Shown: positions 45,713-62,300 of the stretch, in pieces
Layout: every line of letters starts with the position of its first letter
Position numbering within the stretch: position 1 is the first letter of the stretch
Assembly: GCF_958295425.1 (NCBI RefSeq)
Contig: NC_081153.1
Span: 19,870,720 to 19,934,719, forward strand
Length of the DNA: 64,000 bases
Source: Solea solea
Lineage: Eukaryota; Chordata; Actinopteri; Pleuronectiformes; Soleidae
Direction: 5' to 3'
Program-made: the position numbers and the translations under genes
The notes under the pieces: model-generated
What the model saw: only the letters and a program-made list of their open reading frames with translations
What the model was told of the DNA's origin: nothing
Databases searched by the model: none

Positions 45713-48700
45713 TACCTTATGTAGGTGCATTTAACTGTGTAATGTTGTACCTTTACTGCACAACCTTTGTAATGGTGTGGTGGAAATTCCTGTACACGAC
45801 CACCACTTACCATCAGACGCAGAGGTGTGATGCAAACCCGAGGCCAATCACAAGAAACTAAAGCGAGGGCGGCCAATACGTTTGACAGATGCTGCTTCTG
45901 AACAGCCAAATCTAATCTCTGCACTTTCCTTCCTATAGGAGGAGAGACTATTACAGCCGCACCAAGCCTTCTAGGAAAAGAGACAACTCTCAATTAGATG
46001 TGGAGCTTATGAGGCCGAGTACAGTGAGAGTGTAACAAAAGGCAGCGAGTCTACACCGGAAACAAGGATCCGAATGGAACGCAAGGTCATTGATCATGTT
46101 ACAAAACAGCAATCACACTCTGCTCAGGCTCAGATCCTGATTCTTGGCTTCCTCAAACCCATCCCTCTTTCTTTCTCTCTCTTTTTCTATTTTGAGTGCA
46201 AAACAAGGCTCGTCTCTCAACCGTCACCCTCCTCCATCTGCTGCCTCCCACTCGTCAGGGGGAGGAGCTGAGATGTTAATGAGGCTGCTGTGATCGTAGT
46301 GAGCGGATGTGTCGTGGTGTTGTGTGAGGCGATGTGTGAGGCATGTTAATGTCATGGAGGCCATTGTGATTCAAATGTCAACAAGTCCTTCTTTTTCTTT
46401 TCTTTTTTATCCGACTCATGAATAGATACGCGGTTAATCAGTTAGTCGATGTGTAACCGTTTAAATCCACTTTTCAGAAGTTAGAGGGATTTTTTTGTGT
46501 GTGTGTTGTCTCTCTGTGAACTAAATGTTTTAGAGTTTAGAGACATTTGATGGGCATTTTCCATTATTTTGTGTCATTTTTAGACACAATTATTCAAGAG
46601 AAAAGGATCAAATGACAATAACATTAAATAGTTAAGTGTAGAAGTGTAATGTGACTGATATTTTGAGGCGATGCATGGTTCCAATTTTTAAAAGTGACAT
46701 TTAGTCATTCTAAAAAAAAATAAATAAATAAATAAAATAAACAAACAATAATATTAAGGTCATTCCACTCAGCCAACACAATGCAAGACAGGTATTTAAC
46801 ACACTCACACCCATGTCTTACAGAAGGTTGTTATCATGTCATTATCTCAGATTAAAACATTTGTCTCCAGCACGCAATGAATTCTGGGATAGGTTGCGGG
46901 GATCCACTGTTTTTATGAGGTTACGCTGACCTTTGACCACTAAGTTCCATATTCAACTCATCCTCACATCAAATGAATATTTGTACCAAATGTGGAACAA
47001 AGAAATCATAGTAGAATTCCATTATTTATTTATTCAATGGTTTAAAAGCTTATCCTACATTTATTTTGAATAAACCTGCCCTCTCACAGAGTCCATTACT
47101 CATCCTATCAACCAGAAATAGATGTGATGGGATATAAAGAGCTGGTAGTGACTTGTTTTATATAACAGAAGGCGTGAGCAGCAAGTGTCATCATATACGG
47201 AGAAAGCCTGTCGTCACTGACTGACAGGAGAGCTCGAGGAGACGGGGAACATAAATATCAAACTTGACGCCAAAACGTAAAAGAGAAATACTGTCCTGTT
47301 CAGTGATGCAATCCAACATGGACGCGGTGTTTTCAAAGCAAGTTTTCCACATACACAGCAGTGTGTTTCTGTGGCACACTGTGTTGTTACAGTGTGCCAT
47401 TGGCTCGCCCGGGGAGAGCGGTGGCCGGCTCTGTAGACTCCCACAGGGTTTTCCTGCAGCTGCTCTCAGGCTCTCTCTGGTTTCTGTCTCTGTGGACACC
47501 GCCAGACAACCATCTGCTTTTATAGCTCATTTAGCACATACGCGCTCTCACATATACACGGCCGACCCTGCATGTAAACACAGAAGGGACATGTCTCGAC
47601 GTGGCCACACACAACAGACTGCCCTGCGTATGTCAACCAGTGAGGCGTTGACAACTGGTGGCAGGAATGAACTGTTTGAGGGAGTTAACAGAAAAAAAGT
47701 GTCATTTTGTTTGCAGTTTCAGTGATTTCTTCATAGAGACATGAGCAAATATTACTACATTATTCCTCACAGTCCAAAAACTATATGCAAGGCACTCAAA
47801 GATTATAATTTTTGTATACTTAGGGGTGGGAATTCACACTCAAACCTTAAAATCCCATTCAAGTTCAAAATGCAAAACCTAGATTGTCCAGCAGAGGGCA
47901 TTATGAGCACAGCTTGGCCTTACACCGGGAACAGACGACAAAATATTTTGTCTCTTGATGGTCACCATGTCAGATTATCAATCACAGTGGCATGGTTCGG
48001 GAACTGGCAACACTAGAAGTATGACCCTCACCAATCATCGCTCACGACACTGCGCAAGATAATATGGAGGCGGAGCAAGGAGTCGTCAATCATGGCTAAT
48101 GAAGCGTTGTGGGTGATGCTCGCGGACTTTGTCGTGGACGTCAAAGAGGCAGGGTTACTGTTGCCGACACGTCATGATATGGGCATTTCCAATAAAAATG
48201 CTATTTGAATATTCCACTGTATTATTTGTCGAATATTCTAAACGCCGGCAAATTAGAGCTGTTGAGCTAAGAGGAGCAGCTTCGAGTTGCATTCAAGAAA
48301 CCCCATAAATGAATGCAGTCCACAAAACTGCTGCTGCCCCACAAAATAGTCACTGGAGTAGAGAGATGATCTTTTATAAATGCAACCATGGATAATTTCT
48401 ATCTTTTTAATATATTACAAATAGTCACAGTACTTGTTCATAAATTAATCTATGGTGCCACATTATTTTCGGTTGCATGTCTGAGGCTCCTGGTGACGCT
48501 GTATGTTTCATCTGCAGCAAATGTAGCTCAGCACAGGTGAATTCTTGGAATTACAGGAAGGTAAAAAGGATGTTTTGGTTCTTGTCAGTAATATGATGGT
48601 CTGTGCTGAAGCGTCTTCCTCTGTGGTGGTGGTTGTGTTGTTGCCACCCACCTCTGAGCCATTCACTGCTCTTACTTTGTGCTTTCCTCTGCCATCAGGA

Positions 48701-49038
48701 GTAGGCAGGAGGTAACGTTACATAACCACGCAGAGCGTGAGAGACACGGCGTTCCTTCACTGCCTTTTCATCTTCCTCCTCCTCCTCCTCCTCCTCCTGC
48801 TGATGTTTCTTCTCAATTTCCCCACCTTGTCATCCCGCTCTCCTCCTTGATTTCTGCCTCTTTCACTCAGCTTCACCCCCTTTCCTCCCTCGCTCCCTGC
48901 TGCCCTGAACTGCCCACTCCTCTGTTTTGATCACATCACGGTTTAAAAACAGTGCGAGGACATGGTAACCAACATCATTTCTGAGTCTTATGAAACCAAA
49001 CTGTTATTGCTCACAACTCTCTGGTGTCAGTGCCACTT
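45713..49038. other. Non-coding stretch, no gene recognised
   Basis: No domain or splice-consistent coding segment was seen. The 153-residue plus-strand ORF at 47264-47725 is unrecognised and has no supporting signals. A (CTC)n-like run lies at 48773-48797. A repeat shared with 39040 and 61440 lies at about 47888-47925. Confidence 0.5.
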
Positions 49039-49250
49039 AGAGCTGCAACTAACAATTATCTTCTTCATCACTTCATTGTCTGGCCAAGGAAACACCAGAA
49101 AACAATGAAAAACACCAAACTGTTTTATAGATCCCAAGATAACATCTTCAGACAGCTTGTTTTGTTTGACAAAGCCGCCCACAACCCAAAAATATTCACT
49201 TTATTTCAACGTAAAGCAAAGCAAACCAAAAAGCTGCACATTTGAGAATG
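49039..49250. mobile_element. AGRGCTGCAAC-family MITE, left-end copy
   Basis: Starts AGAGCTGCAACTAACAATTA. The right terminus is not recognisable, so the end coordinate is approximate. Confidence 0.45.
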
Positions 49251-51460
49251 TGACAGCTCTGCCCTTTCCTCCAAAACAATAACCAGATTATATTCAAGTT
49301 CAGTCCCAGTTTCAAGAAGACATTCTGTGAAGAGTTACTGTGAATGTTGAGGGTTAGACGGTTTGTGGTACTAACTTTCCGTTGCAGAAGAAGAGGGATG
49401 ACACGATTAGAGGAGCATCAGTTAAACCTCAGATAATGGAGAGCGCTGTAGAAAAGCATCATGTGAAATCATGCTTGTAGTTTCCTCGCTGCATCACACT
49501 GATCACTGTTGTTTACACCTGCCTCCTTTTTTTACTTTGAAGTCACATGCTTCATGCGTCACTATTTATTTGCCTTTAACTTTTGCTTCTATTTTTTTGG
49601 TGATTTTTACTGCACAAAATGAAATAATTAATTTTCCGACTCTGTTTACGTCACATTCTGTTTACATACAGTAGGTGATTCAATGTTTCCACCTGAGCCA
49701 AAGTATCGAGACTATCGTTTCTATTTTTGGTGATTTTTTTACCGTGGAAACTAAAAAAAAAAAAATGCATACAAACAGGTAAGAGAAGGCATCCTTCAAT
49801 TAAAGTAAATGTGGAGAGAGGGGGGGTGACACTGGAGGAATAACCAAGGCCAGGGATGAGGCTCCATTTTGACTTCCACTGACATCACACGCTTCACAGC
49901 ACGTCACTATTTATTCGCTTAACTTTTGTTTCTATTCTTGGAACTTCCACTGAAAAACGTGGAAGTTGGGTAACACTGGAGGAATAATCATGAAGAAGGC
50001 TGCTGTTTTCCAGAAGCTCTAATAAGATGATGCATTTCACACAACGTCATGAAGTTACAGCAGAAGAGACAAAAGGGAAGCGATTAAAGCGAGGATGAGA
50101 CAAATAAAGTCAGGAAGAGCACGGACCCGAGCTCACAGCTGACCTCGTGGTGCCTTTTCCACTGTAACGAGTACATCTATTCTTACATGAAGTAGCCCAG
50201 CGGGGGGAGAGGGAGTGGAGCTGCATGAGCCTGATGAGCTCACGGTGTGTGGAAGGAGAAGTCAGAAGTGTCGAAGTTCAGCTCCGCTCTGCTCTATCTC
50301 TGGATGGAGCTGTTGCGTAACGCCTCCAGCTCATCTCGCTTATCCCGTCCTCCCCGCTCGTGTCGTGCGTCAGCCACCACAGCAGCTTGGACAAAAGAGG
50401 AGGGATGAACGCACGCGCTGAAAACACTCATCCACGGGGGGTTAATGAGCCGCGAGACTCGCTGTGACCCCTTGACCAATAGTGTCGACAATCAAAGAAG
50501 GAAAGGCGGCGATGACGGCACTGGGGCAGTGGAATAAAATGATTACGACGGAAAACTCGTTAGGGAACTTAATGACGTTTCGTTTCCCCCGTGAATTCAC
50601 AAAGTCAAATGAGTTCAGCTGAAACAATTAATGGCTTAATTGAGTCGTCGTTAATGTGCATTTATTTTCGGAATCAGCTCATCATTGGCATCGCACTCCA
50701 AGAGCCTGCCCACCTTTGTTTGAATAAATGTGTCTTTTTAATAATGCATTATAGGCTTGAACGATATGGAGAAAACATCTAAATGATATTCCTCTCAAAG
50801 AAAATGTGATTTGGTTTGCGATCAGTCGAACTTCTGCTCAACATCGCTGCGTTAAAGATTTAATAAAATGGTGAAACACAATATTAACTTTTACAATGAG
50901 ATGAGAATGTTTCCAATATTCAAATTAAAGTATTACATTATTCAATTGTCATAAAACAGAACCATGAAAACTAGTATTTTAAAGCTTTTTATATCGCTCT
51001 TGAAAACAGTGTCAAACAAACAAAACAAGACTTGGACTATAGGTTTTGGAAGTCACTTTTTGACCGTGTCTTTTACACATGTAAATAACCTTAAGTGACC
51101 AGTTTTAATGTGTTTATCACATCACACAGCCGGACCCAGGGAATGACAAGAGCGTTGACATGAGAAAAAGAAGAGGAAGAGATGGACAGATAAAACAGAC
51201 ACTGACACAAAAGCCTGCAGCGAGGATTACAAACACAAACCGATCTGCTCAGAGACGAGCTTCTCACACTGCACTGTACCTGAAAGCAGGAAGAAGTGAA
51301 CCAAACAAAGTCGACACTTTGCCTCAGAGCTGCTGAAGCTGCTGCTGCTGCTTTTCCCTCCTGGATTCAGACACGCTTGTGGGGGAACACCTGAGATTCC
51401 CAACCCAGACAGACACTTTCCCAACCAATAACCGCTGACATTCCTCTGCCTCGCTCCGTG

Positions 51461-51500
<40 letters not shown>

Positions 51501-52446
51501 AAAGGAAGAAAGTGAAATGCCTCTGCAGAGCGGAAAGCCGAGCGTCTGGCTGCCGTCTGTCCTCAACACACAGCTGTGTCTCTGTGCTTTCACTTCTCTC
51601 TGCTTTCTCCACTGTCAGTGCAGGCGACCACGCGTCTTTCTCCACCCCGCCTGCCTTCGTGTTCCTGCCCCCCCCTTCTCTTCTCCTCCCTCCCTCCCTC
51701 CCTCCTTTTTTTTTTGTTTTTTTTAAATCCCTTCTCTAAATCAGGGAAAGCCCTCCTTCCCTGCCTGAGCTCTGACTTCCCTGAGCTGAATAGCTGCTCG
51801 GTGGAAAAAAAAAAAGAAAAAGCAAAACAAAGCAGGACACGCTCAAGCTCCTAATTCCTCAATACGCGCAACTCCCTCGGATGCACACGGTCAACGTCAG
51901 ATTAGCCGCTAACCTACTTGTGGCGTACAACCTCCCACGCCCCCACAGAGGCTATAAATACTCATCTATCCGTTCTCTGCATTGATCCTGTCTTTGCAGG
52001 GCAAGCATGCAACACACAGAGTGAGACTAATGAAGGGGCTAATAAGGGAAGCCACTGAAAGACAATCTGTAGAGTCAGACGCACACAGAGAGAGAAAGAG
52101 GGAGGGAGGGAGGGAGGGAGAGGACATACAGGGATAACCTGGACCTGAACATCTAAGAGTATTAGGCGTGGGAATCACAGGAGAGCTCACAATATCATAT
52201 GATATCAATAAAATCACGATACAGTGACTCTGTGATCATCATAAACTCCCTTTTCTTCAGCCAGGTAAATTCCACCTGTTTGCCCCATTTATTTGAACAG
52301 TGCCACCATGAGGAGACATGGAGTAGTGACACCCGGCGTGTGAAGCTGACAGGGGACTGTTTACTTCAGAGCGCCTTCATTGGATCATTCAAATATCGAT
52401 ATGTATCAGCTAATCAATATTGTGACCCTTACAGAGTAGCATGATC
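49251..52446. other. Non-coding stretch, simple repeats
   Basis: The stretch contains a partial GCTGAAACAATTAATGG repeat near 50617, a diverged TTGAACGATATGG repeat at 50757, and a CT/CA composite microsatellite at 51461-51501. A T-rich stretch lies at 51706-51724. No coding region is supported. Confidence 0.5.
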
Positions 52447-52616
52447 AGAGCTGCAATGGATATTTCCATAAGAGATTAATCTGTCGTTTATTTTCTCGAT
52501 GAATTGATCAGTTGGTCTAAAAAGCTTTAAAAAAAACAACTGAGAAATTGTTTTTTTTGTTTTTTTTATTGTTGTTTTTTCAACTCAAACCAATCAAAAT
52601 AGTTTGTTGCAGCCCT
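52447..52616. mobile_element. AGRGCTGCAAC-family MITE, copy 4
   Basis: Left end AGAGCTGCAATGGATATTTC and right end AGTTTGTTGCAGCCCT frame about 170 bp, including a T-rich centre. Confidence 0.6.
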
Positions 52617-52689
52617 GATCATGAGTTGTCATCAGGGTGAACAATATGGATAACACTCTTTGATTATTTGTTCCTATTTTATTTTTAGA

Positions 52690-53143
52690 TACTATGTGAC
52701 CAGGATGTCAAACAGTGGAACAAGCTCCCATCGTAGCTGCTGAGCTTGAATTCACTCACTTCATTTGCAAGAGAAGCAAAAACATGTTTTTTCAGATAAC
52801 CAGAGATGTACACATCTGTGATTTAACTGATTTATTGAGATTATTGATACGTGATTGACTTGTACTGTATGCACGATGAAGGTTGCACCTAATCTGAGTG
52901 TTAGTGTGTGCTGAGTTGTGCTTTTTTAGATTATATCAGGATGTATGCTGTCGGTTTTAATGTCTAGCTAATGTATTTGAATGGTGTATTAACTTGCACT
53001 ATTTATATATCTTGCACTTTGACCCCTTCCCCTTAGGACTACAGATGGAAATGAGCTACTAAGTTAAAGTCTGGTACAAGCATCTCTGCTGTTTTATGCA
53101 TAATGTAATTGTACACTGTCCTGATAAATAAAATGTTTTTGAA
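52690..53143 (+). mobile_element. 3' end of a non-LTR retrotransposon (LINE), decayed
   Basis: In the plus frame from 52707 the translation contains VKQWNKLPS, a stop, then LLSLNSLTSFAREAKTCFF. This is the W-N-LP...SL--F---LKT-LF pattern seen at the C-terminus of many fish LINE reverse transcriptase proteins. It is followed by about 340 bp resembling a LINE 3' UTR (GACTACAGATGGAAATGAG, then TAAATAAAATG). In-frame stops make it non-functional; the rest of the element is absent (5' truncation). Confidence 0.6.
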
Positions 53144-53455
53144 ATGACCAGCTTTGCCATAAATTCATCAGCACAATTGTGTAATTAACAGCGTCGTCGT
53201 TAGCAACAGTTGGTAAGAGTACTGAGTATTTTCAGGGGGAAATGCACATATTCTAGTTTTGGTGCGTTCCATTTATAGTTTATAGTTGCTACGCTCTTTG
53301 TTTGTGTGAAATATCAAGGCACAGTAGATCACACGTGTCCAAAGTCTGTCCCATGGGCCAATCACGGCCCTCCGTCAGATTTTGTATGACCCGCAGCTTC
53401 AGTTTATAATATATTATTTATGACCAGGGACAGAAAATCAGCCTCACGTGTCGTC

Positions 53456-53485
53456 CCCATTAGCTCAGCTGGTAAGGAGTTGAAA
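53456..53485 (+). repeat. tRNA A-box-like fragment
   Basis: CCATTAGCTCAGCTGGTAAG resembles the 5' part (D arm) of a tRNA or of a tRNA-derived SINE. No anticodon arm or B-box follows, so it is at most a fragment. Confidence 0.3.
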
Positions 53486-53782
53486 CGGATTCATGCATTC
53501 ACCTCCTACTATGTTATTATGATATGATATCTGACACTGACATTTAAAAATGATAATTGTGACAAGGTAAATAAAATGATGATAAAACAGTGCATTTGTA
53601 TGTAACTTTAAAAAAAAGGTCTGAAGGGACCATTGGCCCTTGGGAATCTTCACATGATCAAATCTAATCAAAAATAACAATGCAAGGCCACTATGACTTT
53701 GACCTTTGACCTTGAGAGTCTCGAGGCTCTTCACAACACAAAATCAAGCTTTGTGAGGTCACAGACAGTGAGTGTTTGTGTC

Positions 53783-54022
53783 AGGGCTGCAACGATCAAT
53801 CAACTGATTCATAATCAACTACTAAATTCACTGTCAACTATTTTTATAATAAAGAGTGTTTTTGTAATAACAAAACAAAGTGTCCAATTGTTCAGCATTT
53901 GGAAATATATTTAATATTTTCTGGTTTCTTCGCTACCACGTGTGTCTAATTTTGATTTGATTCGAGTAAATATTCAACTGATAAATAACTTAAAAATAAA
54001 ACAAATCACGAGACGCAGCCCT
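53783..54022. mobile_element. AGRGCTGCAAC-family MITE, copy 5
   Basis: Left end AGGGCTGCAACGATCAATCA and right end GACGCAGCCCT frame about 240 bp of AT-rich sequence. Confidence 0.6.
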
Positions 54023-54678
54023 AAATATATGTGACAAAATGAAAAGGATTGGGATGTTTTAAAGGACTGATAAGCGTGTTTCCTCCAGCTGTTGTGATGG
54101 TGTAAAAACACACTAGACTCTGTCCTCACACATGACAACTCACTGCTGTGTCGATCCATAAACAGGATGTCCTGAACATCCAGCCTGACTGAGAGAGAGC
54201 TGCTGAGAAGGTGATTAACGGAGATGATCTGGAGGTCAACCTGGGTCAAATTACACGACCGACCAAAGGCTGACGTGAAACAGCAAAGGGTGAAAATACT
54301 TTTGTGAAAGATTAGATTAGATTAAAATAATAATAAAAAAAAAGACAATTGTGTTTTCACTTTATCGTCACAGGTTATTGAGACTCCACAGCAGAGTTTT
54401 ATGAATATAAAATTCAATCTAGCACACAGTGTGAGTGAAAACGCGAAAGCATCATCGCTCACAGGCAGTTCTTCCTCATCATCACACACACGCGCACACA
54501 CACACGCACACACACACAGAGAGCGAGCAAACTAATACAACACCTGCGCGCTCCGCTGAGACTCACCATTAGTCATGACATTAACATGGAAATAAAAATG
54601 TGGTTACAAACAATGCTTGGACTTTAAAAAGACACACCTGAACCAGAATCTGAGTCACACCCTGCAGGTTCCCACAGG

Positions 54679-57419
<2,741 letters not shown>

Positions 57420-57589
57420 CAAACAGGGGCACATTTACCTATATATTAACTAATAACTTCTTTCTTGCAAGAAATTCAATCACTTTCAATGACCCATGTC
57501 TATTTAGGGTGACTTTTAATGATTGTTTTTTCAAATTCAATTTCAAATTTTTCAACTTTCAAGGATTTCAAGGACCTGTGGGAACCCTG
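57420..57589. mobile_element. hAT-like element, right terminal fragment
   Basis: The segment ends TTCAAGGACCTGTGGGAACC then CTG. That is the inverse of the CAGGGTTCCCACAGGTCCTT terminus I associate with fish hAT elements. A matching left terminus is not visible, so the left boundary is approximate. Confidence 0.5.
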
Positions 57590-58939
57590 GTCTGCATCAA
57601 CAGATCATTTAATACATTTAAACATGAAAAGAGAACAGGAATGTGTACATTATATTACATTAATAATCAACTAATTAATTAATTAAAACGTGGCTCGATT
57701 AATCAGCCTGACCGATTTGTCTACCTATTTGTAAGAGCTGCATATTCCCTGGATGACGCTCTCACACCTGAATGCCACCTGTCACCATGACCAACAACCT
57801 CTTGACCCTGCTCTAAACAACTCTGTGTGTGCATGTGTGTGTGTGAAAATATTGACCTGACCTCACTGACCCCGCCTTCCCAGCCTTCCCCATGACTCAC
57901 TCACTGTTTGGGAGCTTTCAATCTTTCACCATCGACTGACTGGAATCCACTGGGTCTGAGCAGCCATGGACCAAACTCACCCCTCCCAAACCTCATGAGG
58001 GTAACATTCTCTTCCTCCTACGCCTCCTCCTCCTCCTCCACCACCACCTCCTCACTCAGTCAATATCTTACAAACACACAGACAACACAGATGCAACAAC
58101 ATATTTGATGGCAAGTGGCCTACACAAGCAGTGAGGAAATAATCAAAACAAAGAGCGGAGTTTATGAATGAACAGGCAGTTTTTTTTAAGAGGCCCTACA
58201 CAGGGAACTCGCCTGCCGACATGCAATGAGTCCGCTGATTCCTGTAAAACACCCACACTCTCGAGTTATATTGCTTTCTGCTCCATTATTCAGCATCCTG
58301 CTCAGTGCTGACGGACAACTGAAGCCTGTGTGCTTCCACGGCCTTCACATGAAGTGTACGTGTAACTCACAGAGCGGGGGAAAGTGGCCACGGTCCAGAC
58401 TCAAGGCTGGTTTAGAACATTTGGTCAAACTCGTAATCTTATTAACATCCAATAAATTATACATTGTTCGGAATCCTCCTACTTCTGTCTGTGAGAATCA
58501 TCGTGGCATCCACTTATCACTGCAACAGCTGCTGATACAGAATGGGTTTTCCACACAACAGTTGGAAAAGTGCTACAGGTTTTATATTTCGCTTTTTCAT
58601 GCCAACAAAATGGGGGGTCTTTGTGTCTCTGCAGTTCAGTTTCTCTTATACCGACTTACACTCAGCGCTTATGGTGCAGCGCTTTGAAACATGATGAAAG
58701 TGGAAAACCATAACATTTATTTGTGGACATTCAGCATACGGAAACACCATTCTGAAAATAAATTGCCGTTCTATCATATTACACAGCTCTAAAGTGCCTA
58801 ACATTTCGTACGCCTACGCCTTGGACTTTTATCTTCCCTATGTCTATCTGTGAAGACACTGATCTTTATAAGCATTTGCCCAAACTCAGAAAACAGAAAA
58901 CAGAGTCATGAGACAGAACAATGGCGAACTGTAGATCAG

Positions 58940-59160
58940 TTAAAAAGACTTACAAATCCTGAAAATTTGCGTTAATCTCCAACATTTAGCAAGGAAATGT
59001 GTAAAATCTCAATATTTAACAGCGGAGTCTGATGTACTTAGCCACATCACTGCCGAAAGGCTGCGATCGTGAGCCAAATCACAACTCCTGATTCAAAGTA
59101 CTGAACTAATCTTTTTAATTAACGGATTCTAATGATTCAGTACACTGAAATATATTGTAA
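58940..59160. mobile_element. Internal fragment of the 32887-33300 MITE family
   Basis: Blocks GTTAATCTCCAACATTTAGC, GAAATGTGTAAAATCTCAAT and TTTTTAATTAACGGATTCTA follow the order of the element interior at 33045-33140. A segment of about 75 bp (AGCGGAGTCTGATGTACTTA onward) is present here but missing in the 32887 copy. The terminal inverted repeats are not recognisable. Confidence 0.6.
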
Positions 59161-59361
59161 AAACCAACCAAAAGACAGAGAAGATGCAGGACTTCCCCTC
59201 TGACTGGCTCAGATATTCCTGTGCTCTGCTGTTTATATGTATGAAGCAGTCATGAGAACAGTAATAAACAAAACTTGCTAGATGTTCATTGAAGATGAAG
59301 AGATGTGGTTTGCTTAACATGGATAAAGATATATTTGTAAAAATGTACATCTCCTCCAGAA

Positions 59362-59380
59362 CGGCCATCAGGGGGCGGTT
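59362..59380 (+). promoter_or_regulatory. CTCF-like motif
   Basis: CGGCCATCAGGGGGCGGTT fits the vertebrate CTCF core at 17 of 19 positions by eye. Binding and function are not shown. Confidence 0.35.
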
Positions 59381-62300
59381 CCACTGGGTGCAAACCTACT
59401 AAAATCACAGAATCATCTGCAAAAGAACATAACCTGTAGCTGACACACACTGTTTCATCTCTGGGTCCAAAAATAATTACTGCCAATGCAGTTGTACCTG
59501 AAGCTCAATACAACACAATGTCCATTTTGTAAATTATTTTTCAATAGGGTGTGGCAATGATGTGATTGATGGATGTCAGGCATGACGACACTCCTCACAT
59601 TCCCAGCAAGATCCACCCGTCCTTTCTTAGCTCCACCCTCTCATTAAAATGCAGTAAGCTACGTAAACAAAAACAAAAACAAAAACCTCAATATGCAGGT
59701 TCAAGATGGTAGTTTGCAAACCAATTACTGACATTTTCATGGGTAAACATTTAGTCAAATAGTCCAACAAAATTTGTTTTGAGACAACTTGAAACATTAC
59801 ATACAGCACTGCTGTATCAACAAACACACAGAAGCATATCATTCCATGCACACAACAAAAGGTTTGCTGCAATTTTCTCTAATAGTTTCAAATTGCTTGT
59901 TGTGTGCCTAAGTGCACAACCTTGTTAAAATTTCCCCTCTAAGCTTCTTCACTTTCCACAGATCACTCAGCGCTCATGGTGATGGTGGTGGGTGGGACAC
60001 TGAAGCGCTGGGACAGCCTCTAAAAATGAAGTGTGGTGTGTTTTCTCTTCTGACATTTTAAATGTGTAAAGCAAAGCACCCGCCTCCGTTCCCACGAGGC
60101 CTGACAGTTATTTAGTCATTGCTCTGCCTGATGTATATAACGCTGAAGACGCCTGACCACACAGTTGCGCTCCGATTGGCTGGTGTTCGGCATCGATGCT
60201 GACAGGCGTCCCACGCAGCAGAGACACAGCAAGTGTCAGTGTTGATAAATACAGCCCACGGCCTGACCTTAAGGAAACCACACAGGCAACCTCTGCCTTC
60301 TCACAGATCTGCCCACCTGCTCACATCTGGTGAGCACAGCAGCACAGGACCTGTCACTGTGACTCAAGGACGAGGTCTCCTGAAACTTCAACTGTATCTT
60401 TTGTTTTTTTTTATGATTTTATTAACCGTCAAACAAAAAAAGGTGTTCCATCACTTTACAGTCCCAGATTCAGCACGTGTGCAGAATGAAGACGCCGACA
60501 TTGAATTAATTATACGCCACGCTATTATGCCTCTGCAGCAAACTACGCTCATTAATAGTAATAGCAGAGTGGATGTATTCATAAACACATAGAGAGGGGA
60601 AGTCATCAGAGTGTGCAGCTCCTTCACAGCCTAATGAATTAATGCATGACCCGACCAGACAGACTGCGCTTGACGAGGAGAGAATAGGAAATCACAGCGT
60701 AGTGCGTTTCATGAACCACCTACCGATGTCTGAACGTACCTCCGGGGTTGTCACCCGTAAGACAGACTTGGAAACAGTGCCTCGCGCTCCAGGATCTACA
60801 CTGACATCCGCACAAAAGTTACAAAGCCGCCTCGGCTCGTTCGAGGCTGAATCGACAGGACTGATGCGTCTCCTCCTTCCTGCGTCTCGCAGTGTGTGAC
60901 CTTGGTTTTTGTCAAGCTGCCACGGTCCATTCCGTCCGCTTGCGTCCTTTCTCAGAGGCTCCATCAAGCCATTTAAGTGATGTCCTTTTTGTCATTCAGA
61001 ATATAGGTGGCTTTGGCATTAATATTCCCCCGGTTTCACAAAGTGCATTCTTCCTTTTTGAGCTTTTTTCAATTTGAGGAGAGCATATGAAATTCTGAAT
61101 AAAATTAAGTGCAACAAGATTGGATTTAATAAATAAATGTTGGTGCATGAAATACGAGAAAAAAAAGCTGTTCTATCTATTTCCTAGTCAATTTGTTTTT
61201 TAATTATGTTCAATACAGTTGCCTGTATAAACCCTGAAACTGAATTTATTTCAAATGACTTCAATGTTCTTCTACTATTAAGAGCTCTTCATACTTTCCG
61301 CATTCTGTATCTACAGATTCGCCTACGTGTTCCAGTCACACATACAGTGCCCACGGCTCCACTCATACTAAAAGGAGGACCTGTTCAAATTTAAATTATA
61401 CAGCCTAGATGTGCATCAGACTGTCTAAAGTGTTGGTCCAGCAGAGGACACTGTGAGTGCAGCTTGGGCTTCAATCCACTTTGAATGTTATCATTGAATA
61501 TTGCACTAAGCACATGGAAAACAGAACGAAACATTCGCATTGACTCTAAACACTGCAGTAAATATGTCAGGCCTGAGAGGATGTTGAGTATGTGACTAAA
61601 GCATGTGTGTTGTGTGTAACCTTGTTTTTTTTTTGTTTTTTTAACGTATATAATCACAGAAACAGAGACAAAAAGAACCAAGCCAGGGAAAATAAAGGTT
61701 ATCATAAAGCAAACAGACCAAACAGTCTCCAAACACGAGGAGGATGACAAAGACGACAGGGCGAAGATAGCAACGGTGAATGCCAGCGCAAGAGAGACCT
61801 GGGGCTATGACATCATTGTTGTCCCAAAGTCGCGTTTTGGTTGTAGAAAAATAGCATTTCAGGGCTCCCAAATCACTATTTCTATGTAGATTAAATACTG
61901 GAAATATGTGGACAGCCTCTATGACTGACACCGAAGCATGTGAAAACAGGTCGCTGTGGTTCTACACCAGAGATAAACTCTAAGCCTCTTACTCAATTTT
62001 CACGGAAAAAATATGACAACTTGACTCGCGGCACAAAGGAACTCCATTATTCTGTGACCACAGCACTGCAGAACATAGCGATCTGTCACTTTTTTGACAC
62101 TGTGACAGCGGTGCTTAAAATGTCACAACACCAGCGCTATGGAAAAGCACTTGTATAATAACCAGCGTCTCGCTACTGCTGCGTCTGTTCAACATTGACC
62201 AAACAATCATACACCTGGAACTGTTTGGAACATTAAAGTTGTCTGTTGCCTCTTTAAATTAATGTCACAAGGAGAATGTCAGACCAGAGCCACGCTGGAG

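Noticed and set aside
47264..47725. Plus-strand ORF of 153 residues
   Set aside because: Unrecognised, with no signals beyond being open; chance is likely in 35 kb of non-coding DNA.
58226..58687. Plus-strand ORF of 153 residues
   Set aside because: No recognised domain; adjacent to repeat-derived sequence.
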